From NCBI RefSeq assembly GCF_900156255.1, contig NZ_FTMK01000009.1:61587-125586 (forward strand): 64,000 bases of DNA. Direction: 5' to 3'. Under the pieces are notes generated by a model, which was not told the DNA's origin, made no database searches, and saw only the letters and a list, made by a program, of their open reading frames with translations. The stretch's first letter is position 1; every line of letters starts with the position of its first letter. A program made the position numbers and the translations under genes. Below, piece after piece: positions 27,285 through 35,742 of this stretch. Origin of the DNA: Paracoccus thiocyanatus. Its GTDB lineage: Bacteria > Pseudomonadota > Alphaproteobacteria > Rhodobacterales > Rhodobacteraceae.

Positions 27285-27827
27285 ATGATTCCCGTCGTCA
27301 ACCAAAGCCAGATCCAAGGCCGGGCCGGACCCGCCCCCACGCAGGCCGCGCGGGAAATCGAAATCATCGGCCCCACCCATGTCCGCGCGCAGCCCGAAGT
27401 GCCCCCGGTCGGACAAGCCGGCGCGGCGGGCCGGGATGGGCCGCCCGGCGGCCAGGACCTGCGGGGCGCGGCGCAGGTCGGTTCCGCCCCTCCCGCCCGG
27501 CCGAGTGCGGGAACGGCGGGCGAGGATGTGGAGGGTCCCCAGGACCGCGCGGTTTTCCGCGCCAAGGTGATCAGGTTCCTGACCGCGATCTATGGCGATG
27601 ACGAGGCGTTCCAGCGCGCGCTGAAGCTGGGCACCATCGTGATCCGCGCCGTCGAGGATCCGCCGGAACCCGATATGCGGCCGGAACTTGTGCATGCGAC
27701 ATATCGCCATGGGGTTGGCCAGGCCCATCCGGCCGACCCCGCGGTTGGCGCGCCGGCGGTTCGCGGGACGGGCGGCCCGCCGCATGCCGTCGGGGCCGGC
27801 GATTTCGTCGCCTGGTGGCCGAAATAG
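27285..27827 (+). CDS. Hypothetical protein
   Basis: 180 residues from MIPVVNQSQIQGRAG. The first two thirds are low-complexity Pro/Gly/Ala-rich. A more protein-like block VFRAKVIRFLTAIYGDDEAFQRALKLGTIVIRAVEDPPEPDM follows near residues 88-130, and the end is again Pro/Gly-rich. No family is recognised and the ribosome site is weak. It could be a fast-evolving accessory protein or a spurious frame. Confidence 0.4.
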   Translation: MIPVVNQSQIQGRAGPAPTQAAREIEIIGPTHVRAQPEVPPVGQAGAAGRDGPPGGQDLRGAAQVGSAPPARPSAGTAGEDVEGPQDRAVFRAKVIRFLTAIYGDDEAFQRALKLGTIVIRAVEDPPEPDMRPELVHATYRHGVGQAHPADPAVGAPAVRGTGGPPHAVGAGDFVAWWPK

Positions 27828-28202
27828 CCTGGTTGCGCACGTCCGGCGCCGCCGCCCTGGCGGACGGGCGAACAGGATCATCGTTGCACGAACCCCATGG
27901 CCGCCCGCGACGAGATCGCTGGCCGTATGCGCGGGAGGGGTGTGCAATGACGAGTCCGCATGCGCGACCGCGCAGGAGATCCGCCAAGACCCGCTCTACG
28001 GCCTGCCCCCTGCCACCAGCTCCGGCGATGACGGCGAATGCCTTGCCGCGCTCGGCGCCGCCGCCCCGGCCATTACCCACGGCAGGAACCCCCGAAACGC
28101 CGACCAACCGCCATTCCCGGCACCACCCGCGAGGAATCCGCAAGCCCCGCGCCGCCGATGGCCGGCCGTCACAACCCGCCGCGGAAAGCGCCGCCTAGGG
28201 GG
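27828..28202. other. Region without a recognised gene
   Basis: 375 bp between the hypothetical gene and the LOG-family gene. Open frames exist here (for example 27947-28198) but they are Pro/Arg/Ala-rich and unlike any known protein. No RNA gene or repeat was recognised. Confidence 0.5.
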
Positions 28203-29030
28203 TCAGGGGCAGGGGGGAACCCAATTGTCGATGATCTCGACCGCCTCGTCGGCGCTTTCGACAAAGCTGATAAGCTCCAGGTCTTCGGGGCTGATGGTGC
28301 CGGCCTCGGCCAGCGCCTGCCAGTCGATGACCTTGTGCCAAAATTCCGGCCCGAACAGGATGAAGGGCACGCGCGTCATCCGGCCGGTCTGGATCAGGGT
28401 CAGCGCCTCGAACATCTCGTCCATGGTGCCGAACCCGCCCGGAAACACCGTGACCGCCTTGGCCCGCATCAGGAAATGCATTTTGCGGATGGCGAAATAG
28501 TGGAAGTTGAAGCACAGATCCGGCGTGACATAGGAATTGGGCGCCTGCTCGTGCGGCAGCACGATAGACAGCCCGATCGACGCGCCGCCAGCTTCATGCG
28601 CGCCCAGGTTGCCCGCCTCCATCACCCCCGGCCCGCCGCCGGTGCAGATCACGTCCTCGGCGCCATAGCTTTTCAGGCTGCGTTCGGTCATCAACCGGGC
28701 AAAGCGCCGCGCCTCGTCATAGTAATGCGACAGGGCGGCCAGGACCGGGGTGCGCGCGCCGTCGCGCCGCTCGGGCGAGGGGATGCGGGCGCCGCCGAAC
28801 ATCACCACGGTCGAGCGGATGCCGCGCGCATCCATGATCATCTGCGGCTTCAGCAGTTCAAGCTGCAAGCGGACCGGGCGCAGTTCCTCGCGCAGCAGGA
28901 ATTCGGTATCGGTAAAGGCCAGCCGATAGGCCGGCGCGCGCGTCTGGGCGGTATCCGGCGTGGTCTGCGCCGCCGCGACGTCCTGATGGCTGTCGCGAAA
29001 CGGGTGGCTGCGCTCGTCAAGTTCTTTCAT
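28203..29030 (-). CDS. LOG-family protein (TIGR00730 Rossmann fold)
   Basis: 275 residues from MKELDERSHPFRDSHQDVAAAQ. The LOG/lysine-decarboxylase-like motifs are present: VICTGGGPGVMEAGNLGAHEAGG and VTVFPGGFGTMDEMFEALT (PGGxGTxxE). Members hydrolyse nucleoside 5-prime-monophosphates such as cytokinin ribotides; the bacterial role is usually nucleotide turnover. The protein has about 90 extra N-terminal residues compared with the shortest LOG proteins, as in the longer TIGR00730 group. GAGG stands five bases before the ATG. Confidence 0.92.
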   Translation of the reverse strand: MKELDERSHPFRDSHQDVAAAQTTPDTAQTRAPAYRLAFTDTEFLLREELRPVRLQLELLKPQMIMDARGIRSTVVMFGGARIPSPERRDGARTPVLAALSHYYDEARRFARLMTERSLKSYGAEDVICTGGGPGVMEAGNLGAHEAGGASIGLSIVLPHEQAPNSYVTPDLCFNFHYFAIRKMHFLMRAKAVTVFPGGFGTMDEMFEALTLIQTGRMTRVPFILFGPEFWHKVIDWQALAEAGTISPEDLELISFVESADEAVEIIDNWVPPCP

Positions 29031-29123
29031 CCAAACCTCTGGCGAAAACCGCCGCATTGCGCGGCCGCACCCCTCGGCTTATAGCCCTTGGGCCATAGTT
29101 TCCACCGTTGAGAGGGCCAGACC

Positions 29124-29948
29124 ATGTCGAATGACGCACTTGAAGCCGCCATCGAATCCGCCTGGGAGATCCGCGACCAGATCACCCCCACCACCAGGGG
29201 CGAGGCGCGCGACGCCGTCGAGGCCACGCTGGAGGCCCTGGACAAGGGCGCGCTGCGCGTGGCCGAAAAGCGCGGCGCCGACTGGCATGTGAATCAATGG
29301 GCGAAGAAAGCCGTGCTGCTGGGCTTTCGCCTGAAGGACATGGAGGTCCACATGGGCGGCCCGCAGGGCGGCACCTGGTGGGACAAGGTGGACAGCAAAT
29401 TCGCCCATTGGGGCGAGGCGCAATGGCAGGCCGCCGGCTTTCGCGCCGTGCCCAACTGCGTCGTGCGCCGCTCGGCTTATATCGCCAAGGGCGTGGTGCT
29501 GATGCCCAGCTTCGTGAACCTGGGCGCCTATGTCGACGAGGGCACGATGGTCGACACCTGGGCCACCGTGGGTTCCTGCGCGCAGATCGGCAAGAACGTC
29601 CACCTGTCGGGCGGCGTCGGCATCGGCGGCGTGCTGGAACCGATGCAGGCCGGCCCCACCATCATCGAGGACAACTGCTTCATCGGCGCGCGTTCGGAAG
29701 TGGTCGAGGGCTGCATCGTGCGCGAAGGCTCGGTCCTGGGCATGGGCGTGTTTATCGGCAAGTCCACCAAGATCGTCGACCGCGAGACCGGCGAGGTGAT
29801 GTATGGCGAAGTGCCGGCGGGCTCGGTGGTCGTCGCCGGCTCGATGCCCTCGAAGAACGGGGTCAATCTTTACTGCGCGGTGATCGTCAAGCGCGTCGAT
29901 GCGCAGACCCGCTCCAAGACCTCGATCAACGAATTGCTGCGCGACTGA
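29124..29948 (+). CDS. dapD: 2,3,4,5-tetrahydropyridine-2,6-dicarboxylate N-succinyltransferase
   Basis: 274 residues, the standard DapD length. It succinylates tetrahydrodipicolinate in lysine and diaminopimelate synthesis. The C-terminal two thirds form a left-handed beta-helix of hexapeptide repeats ([57 protein letters not shown]), and the start [15 protein letters not shown] is typical. It is divergent from the LOG-family gene and stands alone. Confidence 0.97.
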   Translation: MSNDALEAAIESAWEIRDQITPTTRGEARDAVEATLEALDKGALRVAEKRGADWHVNQWAKKAVLLGFRLKDMEVHMGGPQGGTWWDKVDSKFAHWGEAQWQAAGFRAVPNCVVRRSAYIAKGVVLMPSFVNLGAYVDEGTMVDTWATVGSCAQIGKNVHLSGGVGIGGVLEPMQAGPTIIEDNCFIGARSEVVEGCIVREGSVLGMGVFIGKSTKIVDRETGEVMYGEVPAGSVVVAGSMPSKNGVNLYCAVIVKRVDAQTRSKTSINELLRD

Positions 29949-30050
29949 CCGTGGCCCGGCCGCATCACCCCACCGGGTCGTGACGCGGCCGTGAACCCAA
30001 GCCGCGCTTGCGCGTTCACCCCGCATGTCTTCTGCAATCGGAGGTTTCAC

Positions 30051-30302
30051 ATGCAGGGTATGGGTTGGCTGGCCGCGATCATCGTCGGCGGCTTGGCGGG
30101 TTGGATCGCCAGCAGCATCATGAAGGCCGATACGGGGGTATTCCTCAATATCATCCTGGGGATCGTCGGCGCGGTGGTCGGCAATGCGCTTCTGGGCCTG
30201 GTCGGGCTGAACGCGCAGGCGGGCAGCTGGCTTGCGCAGGGCGTGGCCGGGCTGATCGGCGCGGTGGTGCTGATCTGGCTTTACCGGGCCGTGGCGGGAT
30301 AG
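30051..30302 (+). CDS. GlsB/YeaQ/YmgE family membrane protein
   Basis: 83 residues from MQGMGWLAAIIVGGLAGWIAS, almost wholly hydrophobic with three membrane segments and the family pattern GWIASSIMKADTGVFLNIILGIVGAVVGNALLG. These small transglycosylase-associated proteins are linked to stress responses in several bacteria, but the biochemical role is unknown. GGAGG lies six bases before the ATG. A strong terminator follows. Confidence 0.93.
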   Translation: MQGMGWLAAIIVGGLAGWIASSIMKADTGVFLNIILGIVGAVVGNALLGLVGLNAQAGSWLAQGVAGLIGAVVLIWLYRAVAG

Positions 30303-30305
30303 CGG

Positions 30306-30333
30306 AAAATGGGCGGGTCTTCCCGCCCTTTTT
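30306..30333. terminator. Hairpin terminator after the GlsB-like gene
   Basis: GGGCGGG (30311-30317), loop TCTT, CCCGCCC (30322-30328), followed by five T on the plus strand and preceded by four A. It can end the GlsB-like transcript rightward and the YbaK-like transcript leftward. Confidence 0.9.
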
Positions 30334-30337
30334 CATC

Positions 30338-30808
30338 TCAGGCGGTGAAATCCGCCGGCCGGGCGCCGGACAGCCGGGCCAGTTCGCTGGGGGCGATGGT
30401 AAAGACATGGCGCGGCGTGCCGGCGGCGGCCCAGACCGTCCCGAATTCCAGCAGCCTTGGGTCCAGCCAGGCCGGGACCGGGCGCAAAAACCCGACCGGC
30501 GCGACGCCGCCGATGGCAAAGCCGGTCTCGGCACGGATCAATCCGGCATCGGCCTTGCCCAGCCGCTGCCCGGCCAGGGCGCTGGCCTTGGCGGCATCGA
30601 CGCGGTTGCCGCCCGCGGTCAGGAACAGCACCAGATGGCCCGACCCCTCGCCGCGAAAGATGATCGACTTGGCGATCTGGTCGACCGCGCAGCCGACCGC
30701 CGCGGCCGCGCCCTCGGCCGTGCGGGCGCTGTCGTCTGTCTCGCGGATCAGGGCGGCGATCCCCGCTTCCTTCAGCGCGGACTGCACCCGCTGCAAGCTC
30801 TTGCTCAT
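30338..30808 (-). CDS. YbaK/EbsC-family aminoacyl-tRNA deacylase
   Basis: 156 residues from MSKSLQRVQSALKEAGI. The YbaK/ProX-like editing domain is recognisable: AVGCAVDQIAKSIIFRGEG carrying the conserved Lys, LVLFLTAGGNRVDAAKASAL, and GFAIGGVAPVGF. Such proteins hydrolyse mischarged Cys- or Ala-tRNA(Pro). The substrate of this one is not determined. The frame extends 19 codons upstream, but MSKSL is the natural start. Confidence 0.88.
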   Translation of the reverse strand: MSKSLQRVQSALKEAGIAALIRETDDSARTAEGAAAAVGCAVDQIAKSIIFRGEGSGHLVLFLTAGGNRVDAAKASALAGQRLGKADAGLIRAETGFAIGGVAPVGFLRPVPAWLDPRLLEFGTVWAAAGTPRHVFTIAPSELARLSGARPADFTA

Positions 30809-30863
30809 TGTCACCCCCTGCGGTTTCGGGCGATATGACGGCAAATGCGTCAAAGGGAAAGCC

Positions 30864-31175
30864 ATGCAACAGGTCTATACGCTTCTGGTCCAGGTCGGCC
30901 GCACCGCCGAGGACGGCTTGCCGCGGGGCGCCAGCGGCGCGGCGCTGGTCTGCTATGCCTCGGGCGTGACCGAGGACGAGGCGGTGCGCGAAACCGTCGC
31001 CATCCTCAAGCAGGCGGGCCTGGCGCCGCTGGACGTCACCGGCCATGGCAGCATCGAAGAACGCCTGGCCGATGGCGACGAGATCCCGGACGAGGAACGC
31101 GCGCTGATGGATCGCGCCCTGGCCGAAAACGCGGTGATCGTCGCGCAGATGGAGCCGCTTTACGATCAGGCCTGA
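30864..31175 (+). CDS. Conserved-looking hypothetical protein
   Basis: 103 residues from MQQVYTLLVQVGRTAEDGLP. It is an acidic soluble protein with no signal or membrane segment; GASGAALVCYASGVTEDEAVRETVAILKQAGL reads like a compact alpha/beta fold. AAAGGGAAA precedes the ATG. It is divergent from the YbaK-like gene (55 bp). No function is proposed. Confidence 0.75.
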   Translation: MQQVYTLLVQVGRTAEDGLPRGASGAALVCYASGVTEDEAVRETVAILKQAGLAPLDVTGHGSIEERLADGDEIPDEERALMDRALAENAVIVAQMEPLYDQA

Positions 31176-31263
31176 TCGGGCCCTATCCAGCCGCGCCCCG
31201 CTGCGCTAGACTGGCCGCAACCAGAACAAAAGCCCGAAACGAGCAACAAAGCGGACAGGCAGA

Positions 31264-32514
31264 ATGACCAGACGGATCTTGCGCATCGCGACCGCCGCCC
31301 TGCTGATCGGCACGCTGGCCGGTTGCGGCATGTCGCTGAACCAGGGGCCGGGCGCCGCCGGCGGCCAGTTCGGCGGGTTGCCCACCGCCGGCGGCCAGGG
31401 TTCCCAGGCGGGCTTCCAGAACTGGGTGCAAAGCTTCCGCCCGCGGGCGCTGGCGGCCGGCATCTCGGCCGCGACATTCGACAGCGCCATGGCCGGCGCG
31501 CATTACCAGCCCGGCATCGTCGCGCTGGATCGCAAGCAAAGCGAATTCACCAAGCCGATCTGGGACTATCTCGACGGCGCCATCGGCCCGCGCGGCGCGA
31601 CCGGCCGCGCCAAGGCCGGGCAACACGCCGCCACGCTGTCCTCGATCGAGGCGCGCTACGGCGTCCCGCGCGAGATCGTGGTGGCGGTCTGGGGCATGGA
31701 ATCGAATTTCGGCGCCGGCCGCGGCAATACGCAGATCGTGCCGGCGCTGGCGACACTGGCCTATGACGGCCGCCGCGGCGAATTCTTCGCCGCCGAGCTG
31801 GTGGCGGCCTTGCGCATCATCCAGTCGGGCGACGTGGACAGCGCCCATATGGTCGGCAGTTGGGCCGGGGCCATGGGGCATACGCAGTTCATGCCCTCGT
31901 CCTTCCTCTCTCACGCCGTCGATTTCAACGGCGACGGCCGCCGCGACATCTGGTCGGACGATCCGACCGACGCGCTGGCCTCGACGGCATCCTATCTGCG
32001 CCAGAACGGCTGGCGCCCCGGCCAGAGCTGGGGGACCGAGGTGATCCTGCCCCCCGGCTTCGACTTCAACCAGGCGGGCAAATCGGTGCAGCATTCCGGC
32101 AGCCAATGGGCGGCGATGGGCGTGCGCAGGGCGGGCGGCGGCCCGGTGCCCTCGGGCTCGATCCTGGCGCCCGCGGGGGCGCGCGGCCCGGCCTTCCTGA
32201 TCACCGAAAACTTCCGCGCCATCCTGAAATACAACGCCTCGGACAGCTATGCCCTGGCCGTGGCCTATCTGGCCGAGGCCATCGCCGGCCGCCCCGGCAT
32301 CCAGGGCGACTGGCCGCGCGGCGACCGCACGCTGTCGAACAGCGAAAAGGCGGAAATCCAGCGCCTGCTGATGGCGCGCGGCTTCGACACCGGCGGGGTG
32401 GACGGCAAGCTTGGCAGCCGCTCGGCCGAGGCGATCCGGGCCTTTCAGCGCTCGCGCGGCGTGACGCCAGACGGCTATGCCGACACCCGGCTGCTGGCCA
32501 TGCTGCGCAGCTAA
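31264..32514 (+). CDS. Lytic murein transglycosylase B-type lipoprotein
   Basis: 416 residues. A lipobox LAGC at 18-21 predicts a lipoprotein. The MltB-type catalytic domain follows, with VVAVWGMESNFGAGRGNTQIVPALATLAYDGRR carrying the catalytic Glu, and GAMGHTQFMPSSFL. A PG_binding_1 domain (SEKAEIQRLLMARGFDTGGVDGKLGSRSAEAIRAFQRSRGVTPDGYAD) lies at the end. It cleaves the glycan strand of peptidoglycan with 1,6-anhydro product formation. A hairpin terminator follows. Confidence 0.95.
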   Translation: MTRRILRIATAALLIGTLAGCGMSLNQGPGAAGGQFGGLPTAGGQGSQAGFQNWVQSFRPRALAAGISAATFDSAMAGAHYQPGIVALDRKQSEFTKPIWDYLDGAIGPRGATGRAKAGQHAATLSSIEARYGVPREIVVAVWGMESNFGAGRGNTQIVPALATLAYDGRRGEFFAAELVAALRIIQSGDVDSAHMVGSWAGAMGHTQFMPSSFLSHAVDFNGDGRRDIWSDDPTDALASTASYLRQNGWRPGQSWGTEVILPPGFDFNQAGKSVQHSGSQWAAMGVRRAGGGPVPSGSILAPAGARGPAFLITENFRAILKYNASDSYALAVAYLAEAIAGRPGIQGDWPRGDRTLSNSEKAEIQRLLMARGFDTGGVDGKLGSRSAEAIRAFQRSRGVTPDGYADTRLLAMLRS

Positions 32515-32519
32515 GGCAA

Positions 32520-32544
32520 AAGGGCGGCCCCGAAAGCCGCCCTT
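32520..32544 (+). terminator. Hairpin after the lytic transglycosylase gene
   Basis: AAGGGCGGC (32520-32528), seven-base loop, GCCGCCCTT (32536-32544), five bases after the stop codon. The T-run is short (two T), so termination may be partial; the dispersed repeat follows at 32551. Confidence 0.65.
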
Positions 32545-32550
32545 GCGCGT

Positions 32551-32571
32551 TTCACCGTTTCCCAAATACTC
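32551..32571 (-). repeat. Dispersed 21-bp repeat, copy 2
   Basis: Plus-strand TTCACCGTTT plus CCCAAATACTC, identical to the minus-strand copy within cobG at 14157-14177. It lies between the terminator of the lytic transglycosylase gene and the end of rppH. On its minus strand it reads GAGTATTTGGGAAACGGTGA with a final A. Confidence 0.8.
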
Positions 32572-32606
32572 CTGCCGCCCGTGCCACAAGGCGCGGTGCG
32601 CGCCCT

Positions 32607-33098
32607 TCAGGCCAGGATCTTGCGGAAATCCCCCAGGACGCGGGCATAGACGTCGCGCTTGAAGGGCACGATGCTGTCCAGCAATTCTGCCGCCCGCATC
32701 CATTGCCAGCGGTCGAATTCGGGATGGTCGGTGGCGATGCGCACCGCCGCATCCTCGCCCAGGAAGCGCATGGCGAACCATTTCTGCTTCTGCCCGCCAT
32801 AGCGGCCCTTCCAGACCTTGCCCAGCAGTTCCGGCGGCAGGTCGTAGGTGACCCAGCCCGGCGTCTCGGCCAGCACATCGACCAGATCCGGGGTGACGCC
32901 GGTTTCCTCGACCAGTTCGCGCAGCGCCGCGTCGCGCGGCGTCTCGCCCTGGTCGATGCCGCCTTGCGGCATCTGCCAGGCCGGGCCGGGATTGTCGATG
33001 CGCTGCCCGGCAAAGACCAGCCCGGCCGGGTTGATCAGCACCACCCCGGCACAGGGCCGATAGGGCAGGCCCGAAGGCCCCAGCGGCTCGGCGCTCAT
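32607..33098 (-). CDS. rppH: RNA pyrophosphohydrolase (Nudix)
   Basis: 163 residues. The Nudix box [23 protein letters not shown] is complete at about 46-68, and [22 protein letters not shown] at the start and [16 protein letters not shown] are typical of RppH. It removes pyrophosphate from the 5-prime end of primary transcripts and thereby starts mRNA decay. It is coupled to ctpA upstream by an ATGA overlap. Confidence 0.95.
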   Translation of the reverse strand: MSAEPLGPSGLPYRPCAGVVLINPAGLVFAGQRIDNPGPAWQMPQGGIDQGETPRDAALRELVEETGVTPDLVDVLAETPGWVTYDLPPELLGKVWKGRYGGQKQKWFAMRFLGEDAAVRIATDHPEFDRWQWMRAAELLDSIVPFKRDVYARVLGDFRKILA

Positions 33099-34510
33099 TC
33101 CGCCTGTGCCCCCTGGGCCGCATCTTCGCCGGTCACGGCGGGCTTTGCCGCGTCGGGCACGGCCTGGGCGTGATAATCCACCGCCGCCAGGCCCTTGAGG
33201 ATGTCCACCGCATAGGCGAGCTGATAATCCTCTTCGCGCAGCTTGGCGGTGGCCTCGACCTGCTCGGCTTCCTGCTCGATCTGCTTGCGCTCTTCGTCGC
33301 TGATCGAATCATTGTTCAGCGCGCCGCGCAGATCGGCTTCCGAGTTCAGGAATTTCGACTCGGTCCGCGGCTTGTCGGCCTCGTCCTCGTCCGTGGGTTT
33401 CGCCGCCGGCTGCTCGACGATGATGTCGGGCTGGATGCCCAGCGACTGGATCGAGCGGCCCGAAGGCGTGTAATAGCGCGCCGTGGTCAGCCGGATGGCG
33501 CTGTCGGCCGTCACCGGCATCACCGTCTGCACCGAACCCTTGCCGAAGCTTTTGGTGCCGACGACGATGGCGCGGCGGTGATCCTGAAGCGCGCCGGTGA
33601 CGATTTCCGAGGCCGAGGCCGAGCCGCCGTTGATCAGCACCACCATGGGCTTGCCCTGCGCCAGGTCGCCGGCCTTGGCGTTCCAGCGCTCGCTTTCCTC
33701 GGGCTTGCGGCCGCGGGTCGAGACGATCTCGCCCTTGTCCAGGAAGGCATCCGACACCTCGATGGCCTGGTTCAGCAACCCGCCCGGATTGTTGCGCAGG
33801 TCCACCACGAAGCCCGTCACCTTGTCGATGCCGCCCGCGTCCTCGATCGCCTTTTCCATCTCGGCCTCCAGGGTCGAGAAGGTCTCGTCGTTGAAGGTGG
33901 ACACGCGCAGCACCACGGCCCGGCCCTCGATGCGGGTCTTGACCACGGTCAGCTTGATCGTGTCGCGGGTGATGGTCAGGTCAAAGGGCTCCTTCTCGCC
34001 CTCGCGCAGGATGGTGATCTTGATCTCGGACCCGACCGGGCCGCGCATCTTCTCGACCGCCTCGTCCAGGTTCAGGCCCATCAGCGATTCGCCGTTCACA
34101 TGGGTGATGTAATCGCCGGCCTTGACGCCTGCCTCGGCCGCGGGCGTGTCGTCGATGGGCGAGATCACCTTGATCAGCCCGTCCTCTTGCCCGACCTCGA
34201 TGCCCAGGCCGCCGAAGCTGCCGCGGGTCTGGGTCTGCATGTCGTCGTAATCCTTGGCCGACAGGAACGAACTGTGCGGGTCAAGCGAGGTCAACATGCC
34301 GTTGATCGCCGCCTCGATCAGCTCCTTGTCGTCCACCTGCTCGACATAGTCGGCCCGCACCCGCTCGAACACGTTGCCGAACAGGTCCAGCTGTTCATAG
34401 ACCGAGGCATTCCTGCCCGATTCCTGCGCGACCAGCGGGCCGGCGAATTGGGTGGCGACGGTAATGCCCGCAAGCGTGCCGATCGCCCCTGCCAGAAGAT
34501 AATGTTTCAT
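33095..34510 (-). CDS. ctpA: C-terminal processing peptidase, S41 family
   Basis: 471 residues. A signal peptide or N-terminal anchor ([21 protein letters not shown]) is followed by a PDZ domain ([43 protein letters not shown]) and the S41 domain with the catalytic Ser in [15 protein letters not shown] and the Lys in [13 protein letters not shown]. The protein processes or degrades periplasmic proteins. It lies in the run gpmI, EnvC-like, ctpA, rppH; EnvC beside CtpA is a frequent pair linked to cell-wall hydrolase control. Confidence 0.96.
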   Translation of the reverse strand: MKHYLLAGAIGTLAGITVATQFAGPLVAQESGRNASVYEQLDLFGNVFERVRADYVEQVDDKELIEAAINGMLTSLDPHSSFLSAKDYDDMQTQTRGSFGGLGIEVGQEDGLIKVISPIDDTPAAEAGVKAGDYITHVNGESLMGLNLDEAVEKMRGPVGSEIKITILREGEKEPFDLTITRDTIKLTVVKTRIEGRAVVLRVSTFNDETFSTLEAEMEKAIEDAGGIDKVTGFVVDLRNNPGGLLNQAIEVSDAFLDKGEIVSTRGRKPEESERWNAKAGDLAQGKPMVVLINGGSASASEIVTGALQDHRRAIVVGTKSFGKGSVQTVMPVTADSAIRLTTARYYTPSGRSIQSLGIQPDIIVEQPAAKPTDEDEADKPRTESKFLNSEADLRGALNNDSISDEERKQIEQEAEQVEATAKLREEDYQLAYAVDILKGLAAVDYHAQAVPDAAKPAVTGEDAAQGAQAE

Positions 34511-35742
34511 TCAGCTCCGTCCTGCCCGGTTGCGTTGCGGCCTGTCCCGTCCGTGGCCTCGCCGACGATGGGATTCATCACGAACCACTCTGCCGGGTCC
34601 AGCGTTTCCTTGCCCTTGCGAAGTTCAACATACAGTGTCTCTGTCTGTCCAGCACCGCTTCCGGCGGCGGCATTGGCAGCGAACTCGGCGCCGAACTCCT
34701 GCGCGGGCGGTTCTTGCCCGCCCATCAGGCCGACCGGCTCGCCCGCCACCAGCACGTCGCCCGTTTCGCCGAAAACCTGCGCCAGACCGCCGAATATCAT
34801 CAGATAGCCGCGCGCGGGCTCAACGATCATCACATTGCCGTAATCAAGCAGCGGCCCGCGGTAGCGGATCGTCGCAGGCCAGGGCAGCGTGACCAGCGCC
34901 GCGGGCGCGGTGGCGATGACCAGGCCCGGCCGGCGCACACCCGCGGCATCGGGTTCGTCATAGCGCCGCAGCACCCTTCCCAGCACCGGCAAGGACAAGC
35001 TGCCCTGCGCGCCCTCGAAATCGCCCATGGGCGCGCCGATATCCTGTTCCATGGACGCGATGCCCAAGGCCACGGCCTCCAGCGTATCGGCCGCTTCCAC
35101 CAGTTCGGTCAATTCTTGGGGATCCTGGCCAAAGCGAACCGGCATGCTGGAACGGTCGGTGACGGCCGAAGCCAGAAGCCGGCGCGCCTCTTGCACCTGT
35201 CCCAGGCCCTGCGCCAGGGTATTGGCGGCGTTCAACTGGATGGTGCGGACGGTGCGGATCTGCTCCAGCTTTTGCTGCATGTCGCGGGCCTCTGCCTCCA
35301 GCCCCGGCGCGACCGAGGACAGGATCATCCCAGCCCGCGCCGAATCCTCGGGGCCAGACGGATGCAGAAGCAGCACGGATTCGGGCGATTTCTGCATCGA
35401 GGTCATCACCCCCAGCACCCGGCCCAGCCGTTCGCGGCGGGCGTCGAACTCGGCCCGGATCTCCTGCTCGCGGATGCCGGCGCGGCGCAGGCCCTCGCGC
35501 AGCGCGGCCAAACCCTGCTCATAGGCGCGGATCATCCGCGTGAGCGAGGCGACCTGGTCGTCCTCGGTCAGCGCCTCGTCAAGCTGGTCCACCGCCGCGC
35601 GCAGCATGTCGGCCGCCTGGGCGGCCTCTTGCGCGGCCTGGCTCAGTTGCGAATCACCTTGGGCCGCCGCCGCAGGCGGGGCCGGGGCGACCAGGCCGCC
35701 AGCAAGCGCCGCCAGCAGGGGCAGGATCAGCAGCGGCTTCAT
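34507..35742 (-). CDS. EnvC-like murein hydrolase activator with degenerate LytM domain
   Basis: 411 residues from MKPLLILPLLAALAGGLVAP (signal peptide). Long coiled coils fill about residues 30-240. The C-terminal LytM/M23-like domain (YRGPLLDYGNVMIVEPARGYLMIFGGLAQVFGETGDVLVAGEPVGLMGG) lacks the metal and catalytic histidines: where active M23 peptidases have HGN and YAHL, this protein has PARG and FGGL. That is expected of EnvC-type activators, which switch on amidases at the septum rather than cut peptidoglycan. ATGA overlap with gpmI upstream and ctpA downstream. Confidence 0.9.
   Translation of the reverse strand: MKPLLILPLLAALAGGLVAPAPPAAAAQGDSQLSQAAQEAAQAADMLRAAVDQLDEALTEDDQVASLTRMIRAYEQGLAALREGLRRAGIREQEIRAEFDARRERLGRVLGVMTSMQKSPESVLLLHPSGPEDSARAGMILSSVAPGLEAEARDMQQKLEQIRTVRTIQLNAANTLAQGLGQVQEARRLLASAVTDRSSMPVRFGQDPQELTELVEAADTLEAVALGIASMEQDIGAPMGDFEGAQGSLSLPVLGRVLRRYDEPDAAGVRRPGLVIATAPAALVTLPWPATIRYRGPLLDYGNVMIVEPARGYLMIFGGLAQVFGETGDVLVAGEPVGLMGGQEPPAQEFGAEFAANAAAGSGAGQTETLYVELRKGKETLDPAEWFVMNPIVGEATDGTGRNATGQDGAE

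Noticed and set aside
27947..28198. 83-codon gene
   Set aside because: Pro/Arg/Ala-only composition, no ribosome site and no similarity; likely random in GC-rich DNA.
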